Assembly: GCA_003154055.1 (NCBI GenBank)
Contig: PMCH01000113.1
Coordinates: 9,550-15,667 of the forward strand
DNA length: 6,118 bases
DNA from: Acidobacteriaceae bacterium
GTDB lineage: Bacteria > Acidobacteriota > Terriglobia > Terriglobales > Acidobacteriaceae
Direction: 5' to 3'
Both the position numbers and the translations under genes were made by a program. The first letter of the stretch is position 1. Each line of letters starts with the position of its first letter. The notes under the pieces were generated by a model that saw only the letters and a program-made list of their open reading frames with translations, made no database searches and was not told where the DNA came from. Shown piece after piece: positions 1 to 5,900 of the stretch.

Positions 1-19
1 CTGACGGGGGAATTTGGAT

Positions 20-26
20 GGGAGGG
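20..26 (+). promoter_or_regulatory. Ribosome binding site for the DUF4126 gene
   Basis: The run GGGAGGG is a strong purine-rich Shine-Dalgarno match ending 11 nt before the ATG at 38. It favours that ATG over the in-frame TTG at 14, which would lie upstream of this site, and over the ATG at 50, which would be too far from it. Confidence 0.5.
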
Positions 27-37
27 TGGCTGCGCGT

Positions 38-664
38 ATGCTGGCGGGCATGAAGTTGGGCGGCACGGAACTCGTCGGTTTGGTCGTGGCCGCCAGCTTC
101 GCGGCCGGACTGAACGTCTATGCCACGGTGGCGACTCTTGGTCTGCTGGCCCACGCCGGCGTCCTGGATTTGCCGTCGGCACTGAGCCTGTTGGCGAGCT
201 GGTGGGTGATCGGTGCCTGCGGCGTGCTCTTTCTGGTGGAGTTCTTCGCCGATAAAATTCCTGCCTTTGATCTGTTCTGGAATGCCCTGCAAACCTTCGT
301 GCGGATCCCGGTGGCGGCCCTGATCGCTTATGGCGCAACCGCCCAGCTCTCGCCGGAAAAGCAACTGCTGGCGACGCTGGCGGGAGGTGCCATTGCGCTG
401 GCGGCCCACGGAGGCAAGACCGCGGCCAGAGCGGCTGTCACGCCCTCTCCCGAGCCGGTTTCGAATATCACCCTCAGTCTGGGCGAAGATGCGTTAGCCA
501 TTTTCCTGACCTGGTTCGCCACCCAGCACCCGGTTCTCGCGACCATGATTGTGCTGGCGTTCCTGGTTGTCATTGCGGTGGTGATCCGGTGGGTCATCCA
601 GGCTTTGAAGAATCTGTTTCGCGGCGCGGAGGCGGAAGTGGAGAGCCTCGCCGCTCGACAGTAG
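38..664 (+). CDS. DUF4126 family integral membrane protein
   Basis: Predicted 208-residue inner-membrane protein of unknown function. Two signatures I associate with the DUF4126 family are visible: EFFADKIPAFD at about residues 68-78, and a HGGKTAAR...SPEPVSN block at about 124-143. A small-residue-rich first helix contains GLNVYATVATLGLL. Hydrophobic stretches at about 11-37, 52-69, 90-101, 108-123 and 166-190 suggest four to five membrane spans. The C-terminus (191-208) is charged and probably cytoplasmic. The ATG at 38 is chosen because GGGAGGG precedes it. An in-frame TTG at 14 would add eight residues, and an ATG at 50 would remove four. The stop lies 33 bp before ribBA on the same strand, so co-transcription is possible, but ribBA seems to have its own promoter. 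Family assignment is fairly secure; the biochemical role is unknown. Confidence 0.85.
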   Translation: MLAGMKLGGTELVGLVVAASFAAGLNVYATVATLGLLAHAGVLDLPSALSLLASWWVIGACGVLFLVEFFADKIPAFDLFWNALQTFVRIPVAALIAYGATAQLSPEKQLLATLAGGAIALAAHGGKTAARAAVTPSPEPVSNITLSLGEDALAIFLTWFATQHPVLATMIVLAFLVVIAVVIRWVIQALKNLFRGAEAEVESLAARQ

Positions 665-679
665 ATGCCTTGGTTCCGG

Positions 680-688
680 TGCTAGAAT
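680..688 (+). promoter_or_regulatory. Extended -10 promoter element before ribBA
   Basis: TGCTAGAAT combines an extended -10 TGn with the hexamer TAGAAT (one mismatch to TATAAT). Transcription would be expected to start near 694-696, only a few bases before the ribBA ATG at 698, giving an almost leaderless mRNA. No purine-rich Shine-Dalgarno sequence is seen between 665 and 697, which fits. The best -35 match, TCGACA at 655-660, is 22 bp away and too far to count, so the call rests on the extended -10 alone. Confidence 0.4.
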
Positions 689-697
689 CCTGACGAT

Positions 698-1855
698 ATG
701 TCTCCCGCAGCTCCATTTACGGATGTTGCGACGGCGGTGGAAGAGATCCGCGCCGGGCGCATGATCGTGGTCGTGGACGACGAAGACCGCGAGAACGAAG
801 GCGATCTCACGCTGGCCGCCGAAAAGGTTACACCCGAAGCGATCAACTTCATGGCCAAGTACGGCCGCGGTTTGGTTTGCCTGGCGATGACCGAGGAGCG
901 GCTGGACCATCTCCGCATCGGGAACATGACAGCGGAGAACACCTCGCAATACGGCACTGCGTTCTGTGAAGCGATTGACGCCCGCGAGGGCGTGACCACC
1001 GGAATTTCGGCTTTCGACCGTTCGCACACCATTAAAGTCGCTATCCACCCTAAGACTCGTCCCGCCGATCTGGCTCGTCCGGGGCACGTGTTCCCGCTGC
1101 GTGCGCGGAAGGGTGGGGTGCTGGTTCGGGCCGGCCAGACCGAAGCTTCGGTTGATCTGGCGCGGCTGGCCGGAATGATTCCCGCGGGCATCATCTGCGA
1201 AATCATGAAGGATGACGGCACCATGGCGCGGGTGCCCGACCTGATCGAGTTCTGCCATACCCACGACCTGAAAATGTTGACGGTGGCGGAGTTGATCCGT
1301 TACCGCATGCAGAACGAGCGCTACGTGCATCGGGTCGGCGAAGCGCTGGTGGATACGCGCTATGGAGAATTTCGGCTCATTGCCTACGAGAGCGAAGTGG
1401 ATGGCGGCGGCTCTCACCTGGCGCTGATTCGCGGCGACATCAGCAAGTCGGATGTGCCGGTGCTGGTCCGCATGCACGCTCATTGCCTGTTGGGCGACGT
1501 GTTCGGGGCGACCGGGTGTGACTGCAACCAGACGCTCCAGGCCTCGATGCAAACCATTGCGGAGGAAGGCCGGGGGGCAGTGATCTACCTGCACCAGACG
1601 TCCAAGGGATTCTCCGCGGAAAAAATTGGAGACCAGTCCTTCCTTACCTTCCATCGGGAACGGCGCCTGCCTTCATTGCCAGAGAGCGAACGGAAGATTC
1701 AGCGTGATGTCGGCCTGGGCGCGCAGATCCTGTCCGACCTGAATTTGAAACGGATCCGGTTGTTAACCAATCACCCGCGAAGAGTCGCAGGACTGGAAGG
1801 ATTCGATATTGAGATTGTGGAGCAGGTGCCGGTGAAGTTGGCAGCTCCGCAATGA
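698..1855 (+). CDS. ribBA: RibBA: DHBP synthase fused to a divergent GTP cyclohydrolase II domain
   Basis: A 385-residue cytoplasmic riboflavin-pathway protein. Residues 1-205 form a complete 3,4-dihydroxy-2-butanone-4-phosphate synthase, which converts ribulose 5-phosphate to the four-carbon precursor and formate. It has the acidic DDEDRENEGD loop (27-36), the TSQYGTAF and GVTTGIS segments (82-104), RPGHVFPL with the conserved His130, and CEIMKDDGTMARVP (167-180). Residues 210-385 match GTP cyclohydrolase II. They have HCLLGDVFGATGCDC, giving zinc ligands Cys263, Cys274 and Cys276, then EEGRG (289-293), GAQIL (341-345) and RLLTNHP (354-360). However, the usual RQEGR motif reads HQTSK (299-303). 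No tyrosine occurs after residue 297, the catalytic Asp of D-E-R-D is Ile334, and the C-terminal tail of about 28 residues found in E. coli RibA is missing. RibB activity is therefore confident and cyclohydrolase activity is doubtful. No FMN riboswitch fits in the 33-bp upstream gap. Confidence 0.93.
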   Translation: MSPAAPFTDVATAVEEIRAGRMIVVVDDEDRENEGDLTLAAEKVTPEAINFMAKYGRGLVCLAMTEERLDHLRIGNMTAENTSQYGTAFCEAIDAREGVTTGISAFDRSHTIKVAIHPKTRPADLARPGHVFPLRARKGGVLVRAGQTEASVDLARLAGMIPAGIICEIMKDDGTMARVPDLIEFCHTHDLKMLTVAELIRYRMQNERYVHRVGEALVDTRYGEFRLIAYESEVDGGGSHLALIRGDISKSDVPVLVRMHAHCLLGDVFGATGCDCNQTLQASMQTIAEEGRGAVIYLHQTSKGFSAEKIGDQSFLTFHRERRLPSLPESERKIQRDVGLGAQILSDLNLKRIRLLTNHPRRVAGLEGFDIEIVEQVPVKLAAPQ

Positions 1856-1896
1856 TAGGCCATTCTTGAAAACCCATTCGGCTGACAACAGGTCCA

Positions 1897-1924
1897 AATA
1901 CCGACTACTGGCTACCGACTACTG
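1897..1924. repeat. Degenerate heptanucleotide repeat array (left copy)
   Basis: Four 7-bp units can be read: AATACCG, ACTACTG, GCTACCG, ACTACTG. Seen another way, the 12-mer TACCGACTACTG occurs twice (1899-1910 and 1913-1924) with a 14-bp period, twice seven. The array sits in the convergent gap between ribBA and the zinc-ribbon gene and ends 3 bp before the latter's stop codon. Its core CTACT is the reverse complement of AGTAG in the array at 2801-2835. It resembles the short tandem heptamers known between genes in some bacteria; its function is unknown. Confidence 0.6.
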
Positions 1925-1927
1925 TTT

Positions 1928-2194
1928 CTAGAACGGCTTGCGCGGCGTGATCTCTTCCTCGTGGATGAAGAACTGCGCTGAGCAGTGGGTCGATCCGCAG
2001 ATAACCGGCAACAATCCAGCCATCTGCTTGCGGGTAATCAAGCCCAACGTGCCGCATGTTGGGCAGGAGAGCACCGCCCAGTAGGGATCTTCTTTCTCGC
2101 CAACTTCCCCGGCGTTTTCCAGAACAAACACGGTTCCGGGCTCCATCTGTTCGGGAATCCACTCGTTGAGAACGCTTAGTTCGCCGATCATCAT
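1928..2194 (-). CDS. Small Cys4 zinc-ribbon protein of unknown function
   Basis: Predicted 88-residue soluble protein. Four cysteines form a C-x2-C-x18-C-x4-C pattern: Cys44 and Cys47 in a CPTCG knuckle, and Cys66 and Cys71 in CGSTHC. His70 is a possible alternative ligand. This is typical of a structural zinc ribbon. The N-terminal half (about 1-40) is acidic, with several short hydrophobic segments that look like beta strands, and the C-terminus is charged. There is no signal peptide or membrane segment. The ATG at 2194 is chosen over the adjacent in-frame ATG at 2191 because GGAGGG lies 8 nt upstream; either is possible. The gene begins 15 bp after the MerR-family gene on the same strand, so the two are almost certainly co-transcribed. 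It could be a nucleic-acid- or protein-binding accessory to that regulator, but no specific family is recognised. Confidence 0.8.
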   Translation of the reverse strand: MMIGELSVLNEWIPEQMEPGTVFVLENAGEVGEKEDPYWAVLSCPTCGTLGLITRKQMAGLLPVICGSTHCSAQFFIHEEEITPRKPF

Positions 2195-2202
2195 GTCTAT
2201 CG

Positions 2203-2208
2203 CCCTCC
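2203..2208 (-). promoter_or_regulatory. Ribosome binding site for the zinc-ribbon gene
   Basis: Read on the minus strand this is GGAGGG, a strong Shine-Dalgarno match 8 nt before the ATG at 2194. It lies immediately after the TAA of the upstream MerR-family gene (2210-2212), so the downstream gene can initiate independently from a shared mRNA. Confidence 0.65.
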
Positions 2209-2209
2209 G

Positions 2210-2680
2210 TTATGCTCTGCGAGCTCGCCGCACCGGCCGAGACCTTTCGGAAACTACGTTCTTCTTGCGAGCCTGAATCTCAGCACGAACGCGCCGCACT
2301 TCGTCGCTCAGGCAGATATCGAACATCGGCTGGCGAGCGTTCTTGATCAGGTCCACGACTTGCCGAGCTGAAGTCCGCAGAAACAGGTTCGCACCGTCGG
2401 TAAGAAGGTGGTAATCCGAACCGCCGCTGACAGCAGCTGCGAGACTGGTGCCAAACTCCTGTTGCAGGAAGCGAATCACTTTGCGCATGCGCTGCAAGGA
2501 GAAACCGCGGCGGCGCAACTGGCAGAGCACGGCGACGGTGACCAGTTCATCCCATGCGTAGATGCGGCGATGGCCCTGACGTTCCGGGACCACCACGCCG
2601 CGCTCATCCCACCATTGCAACTGGCGGGCGGTGATGCCGGTCAGCGCCATGACCTCGTTGGATGTGAACTGATGCTGCAT
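2210..2680 (-). CDS. MerR-family transcriptional regulator
   Basis: A 156-residue DNA-binding protein. Residues 4-24 form the MerR winged helix-turn-helix (FTSNEVMALTGITARQLQWW). The wing follows at 25-41, with the expected ERGVV...HRRIY pattern and basic residues Arg34, Arg38 and Arg39. The second helical pair, at about 44-73, includes WDELVTVAVLCQLRRRGFSL. In place of the usual long dimerisation helix and effector cysteines there is a small mixed segment (about 88-135: HLLTDGANLFLRTSARQVVDLI, then QPMFDICLSDEVRRVR) and an arginine-rich tail (RSRPVRRARRA, 146-156). Only two cysteines occur (53 and 123), with no metal-binding spacing, so a classical metal sensor is unlikely. It is the first gene of a two-gene unit with the zinc-ribbon gene. 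A promoter and a palindrome lie just upstream. The ATG at 2680 has AGGA 10 nt upstream. The inducer and targets are unknown; autoregulation is inferred. Confidence 0.9.
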   Translation of the reverse strand: MQHQFTSNEVMALTGITARQLQWWDERGVVVPERQGHRRIYAWDELVTVAVLCQLRRRGFSLQRMRKVIRFLQQEFGTSLAAAVSGGSDYHLLTDGANLFLRTSARQVVDLIKNARQPMFDICLSDEVRRVRAEIQARKKNVVSERSRPVRRARRA

Positions 2681-2688
2681 CTTGATGG

Positions 2689-2713
2689 CATCCTGTTTTA
2701 AACAAACAGGATG
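2689..2713. promoter_or_regulatory. Perfect 10-bp inverted repeat before the MerR-family gene (operator or 5'-UTR hairpin)
   Basis: CATCCTGTTT (2689-2698) and AAACAGGATG (2704-2713) are exact reverse complements separated by 5 bp, with no mismatch in either arm. The repeat lies 8 bp before the regulator's ATG and downstream of its predicted promoter. As DNA it is a good candidate operator for a homodimeric repressor. In the minus-strand mRNA the second stem arm contains AGGA, the only Shine-Dalgarno candidate, so folding would hide the ribosome binding site. It is not an intrinsic terminator, because neither strand has a GC-rich stem followed by a T tract. Confidence 0.6.
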
Positions 2714-2728
2714 GCAAATGTTTTGGAC

Positions 2729-2755
2729 ATTCTAGAGGGTGGGCGGCAGAGTCAA
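2729..2755 (-). promoter_or_regulatory. Sigma70-like promoter of the MerR/zinc-ribbon unit
   Basis: On the minus strand, TTGACT (2750-2755) and TAGAAT (2729-2734) are each one base from the sigma70 consensus hexamers. The spacer is 15 bp, slightly short. Transcription would begin near 2722, leaving a leader of about 40 nt that contains the whole inverted repeat at 2689-2713. The -10 shares CTAGAAT with the ribBA promoter. The spacer is not the long 19-20 bp type activated by classical MerR proteins, which argues for repression rather than activation at this site. Confidence 0.4.
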
Positions 2756-2800
2756 CGGGCGTTTCTTCCATCGGGATGTTGACTAGACGGGTTCGCGGGC

Positions 2801-2835
2801 GAGTAGCAAGTAGCGAGATGCGAATGGCGAGCATT
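2801..2835. repeat. Degenerate heptanucleotide repeat array (right copy)
   Basis: Five consecutive 7-bp units can be read in phase: GAGTAGC, AAGTAGC, GAGATGC, GAATGGC, GAGCATT. The match to the first unit decays from left to right. The array lies in the divergent gap between the MerR-family promoter and the large exported-protein gene, about 108 bp before the latter's ATG. Its core AGTAG is the reverse complement of the CTACT core in the array at 1897-1924. Its function is unknown. Confidence 0.55.
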
Positions 2836-2942
2836 GGATGTGAGTGCGGGTCAGAGTGCAAGGAATCGCGATTTGTAGGCTTCGGGTTCCGGGGCTTACC
2901 ATAGATCACACCACAATTCTTTCCCGGAGCCAGGAACCTCTC

Positions 2943-5900
2943 ATGAACAAAATGGTCCCTTTGCGCGGCACGTCGCTTTTCTTGCTGACCTTGCTGCTTT
3001 CCACGGGCGCTTTCTCGCAGCAAAAAGAGAGGAACCGCAATCAGGAAGCGGATCAGAAGGCGACGGCTTCCGCGCCCTCGCAGTCCGACAAGGATAAAGA
3101 GAAAGAAGACAAGAGCGAAGGCGATCCGCTCTTCAAGGCGATGAAGTATCGCAACATTGGGCCGTTTCGTGGCGGTCGGTCGTTGACTGCGTCGGGCATC
3201 CCGGGCGATCCGACGACCTACTATTTCGGCACGACGGGCGGTGGAGTGTGGAAGTCCACCGACGGCGCGACCACATGGTCTCCGGTGTTCGAGAAAGATG
3301 GCGCTCCTTCGATCGGCAGTCTTGCCGTGGCCCAATCGGAACCAAACACCGTTTACGTGGGCACGGGCGAAGCTTGCATCCGCGGAAATATTTCGCACGG
3401 CGACGGCGTGTGGAAGTCGGTGGACGGCGGCAAGTCGTGGAAGAACGTTGGACTAAAGGACACGCGCGCGATCGGGAAGGTGATCGTCAATCCACGGAAT
3501 GCAGACATTGTTTTTGTCGCGGCCCTGGGACATCCCTTCGGCCCAAACACGGAGCGTGGAGTATTCCGGTCGACCGACGGTGGCAAGAACTGGGAGAAGG
3601 TGCTTTACAAGGATGAGAACACCGGCGCAGTCGACATTGCGTTCGATCCGCAGAACGCGAACATCCTTGTTGCATCCATGTGGGAGACGCGGCGTACTCC
3701 CTGGACCTTGTCGAGTGGCGGCCCGGGCAGCGGTTTATATCGTTCGACCGATGGCGGAACGACCTGGAAGCGGTTGGAGGAGCACGGATTGCCGAAAGGG
3801 CCGTACGGCCGCATCGGAGTGGCGCTGGCCGCTAACTCGGAGCGCGTGTATGCCCTCATCGAGGCGAAGGAAGGCGGTCTCTATCGTTCCGACGATGGCG
3901 GCGACACCTGGCAACTGGTGAATGGCAGCCACAGCCTCTACCAGCGGCCGTGGTACTACATGCACGTGATCGCCGATCCGAAGAACGCGGACGTGCTCTA
4001 TATCCTGGACGTCGAGTTTTTCAAGTCGACCGATGGCGGGCGAACCTTCAACAAGATCAAGGTGCCGCACGGCGACAATCACGGGCTGTGGATCGATCCG
4101 AAGAACACGAAGCGCATGATCGCATCGGACGATGGCGGCGCGACCGTGAGCCTGGACGGCGGCAAGACGTGGACTCGCCAGGATAACCAGCCGACGGCGC
4201 AGTTCTACCACGTGATCACCGACAACCGCGAGCCTTACTACGTGTACGGCGCACAGCAGGACAACTCGACAGTAGCGATCGCGAGTCGCAGCGATGATGG
4301 CGCCATCGGGCGCGAAGACTGGTACTCGGTTGGGGGCGGGGAAGCGGGGTATATCGCGCCAGATCCTCGCGATCCCAACATCGTGTATGCGGGTGACTAC
4401 GAAGGGAATCTGACGCGTTTCGACAAGCGCACCAGCCAGGTGAAGAACATCGCGGTGTGGCCGGAACTGTCCGATGCGCGCGGCGCGGCGAATCTGGAGC
4501 ACCGTTTCCAGTGGACAGCGCCGATTGTTATTTCTCCCCACGACCCGGGCACCATTTATTTCGGAGGCGAGCGCATTTTCAAAACGACCGATGGGGGAAC
4601 ACGGTGGGAAGCCATCAGTCCAGACTTGACGCGCAATGACAAATCGAAGCAGCAGGTATCGGGCGGAGCAGTCACGATTGACGATACTGGCACCGAATAC
4701 TACGACACCGTTTTCTCGATCGCTCCATCGGCGCTTGCCAAAGGGCTGATCTGGGCGGGGACGGATGATGGCCTGATTCAAGTCACCCGCGACGAAGGGA
4801 AGAGCTGGACCAACGTCACGCCGAAAGATCTGCCGGAATGGAGCCGGGTGAGCCTGATCGAGGCTTCGCCCCATGATGCTGGAACGGCGTACGTCGCCAT
4901 TGATCGGCACCAGAATGACGATCTGAAGCCCTACGTCTACAAGACCAGTGACTACGGCAAGACCTGGGCGCGCATCGCAAGCGGCATTCCGGACGGCGCC
5001 TTTGTGCGGGCGGTTCGCGAAGATCCCAAGAAGAAGGGCCTGCTCTATGCCGGCACCGAGCGCGGCGTGTTCGTTTCCTTCGATGATGGGTCCCACTGGC
5101 GCTCACTTCAACTCAATCTGCCCATCACTCCGATTCACGATCTGGTCGTCAAGAACAGCGATCTCGTTCTGGCAACGCACGGGCGCTCGTTCTGGATCCT
5201 GGACGATGTTTCGCCGCTGCGCCAGTTCGCCGATTCCGTTGCCGGCGAGGATGTGCATCTCTACCAGCCAGCTGCGGCGTACCGCATCCACGCCGGAGAA
5301 GCGCCCCGCCGTGCGGTATTTGCAGGGAAGAATCCGCCCATCGGAGCAGTGATTTATTTCAACCTGAAGGCAGCGGCGAAGCAGGAGGTCAAGATCGAAA
5401 TCTTGGACGCAGCCGGGAACGTGATCCGAGATTATTCCAGCAAGAAATACGAAACGCTGGACGAACCGCCCGATCCGGATGACAAGAAACAGGAGAAAGA
5501 AATCAAGCCAGAAGCCGGGATGAACCGCTTTGTGTGGGATCTGCACTATGGGGAAGCGAATCGAGTCCCCGACTACTATCTGTGGGAATACAACGAAGGG
5601 TCGCGCGGCCCGCTGGCGCTTCCCGGCAACTACCAGGTGCGGCTCACAGCCGACGGCAAGACTCGGACGGCGCCGCTGGAAGTAAAGCCCGACCCGCGGG
5701 TCAACGTTTCGCAGGGCGATCTGGAAAAGCAGTTCAAGCTGCTGCTTGGCGTTCGCGACGAGTTAACCAGGGTCTACGATGCGGTGAATCAGATCCAGGA
5801 CCTCCGCGAGCAGGTAACCGGGCTCAAGAAGCGTCTGGGTCCGGGAGCGTCGAAGTCGGTAATCGATGCGGCGGGCGCGCTCGATGCCAGGCTGATTGCG

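Noticed and set aside
665..697. FMN riboswitch ahead of ribBA
   Set aside because: The gap is only 33 bp, far too short for an RFN element, and none of its conserved stem sequences are seen.
494..1654. A 386-codon open frame on the minus strand opposite the DUF4126 and ribBA genes
   Set aside because: It is antisense to a clearly conserved riboflavin enzyme, has no family resemblance, and fits GC-rich shadow coding.
1856..1927. Bidirectional intrinsic terminator between the convergent ribBA and zinc-ribbon genes
   Set aside because: I found no GC-rich inverted repeat with a T tract on either strand. The only structure here is the direct heptamer repeat.
2873..2910. Promoter for the exported-protein gene (TTGTAG and a TAGATC-like box)
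   Set aside because: The hexamers match poorly and the spacing is about 23 bp, so the evidence is too weak to call.
2604..3398. A 264-codon minus-strand open frame spanning the intergenic region and the start of the exported-protein gene
   Set aside because: It overlaps the MerR-family gene start, its promoter, the repeat array and the signal peptide coding region. The product is low-complexity and arginine-rich with no recognisable domain.
3744..4039. 14-bp exact DNA repeat TCGACCGATGGCGG at 3744-3757 and 4026-4039
   Set aside because: It is explained by the encoded Asp-box motif S-T-D-G-G in the same reading frame, so it is protein-level repetition and not a separate DNA element.
3735..5096. 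A 453-codon open frame on the minus strand, antisense to the large exported-protein gene
   Set aside because: It lies wholly inside a gene with strong Asp-box, signal-peptide and codon evidence. The translation has no recognisable domain. Reverse complements of the repeated Asp-box codons simply lack stop codons.
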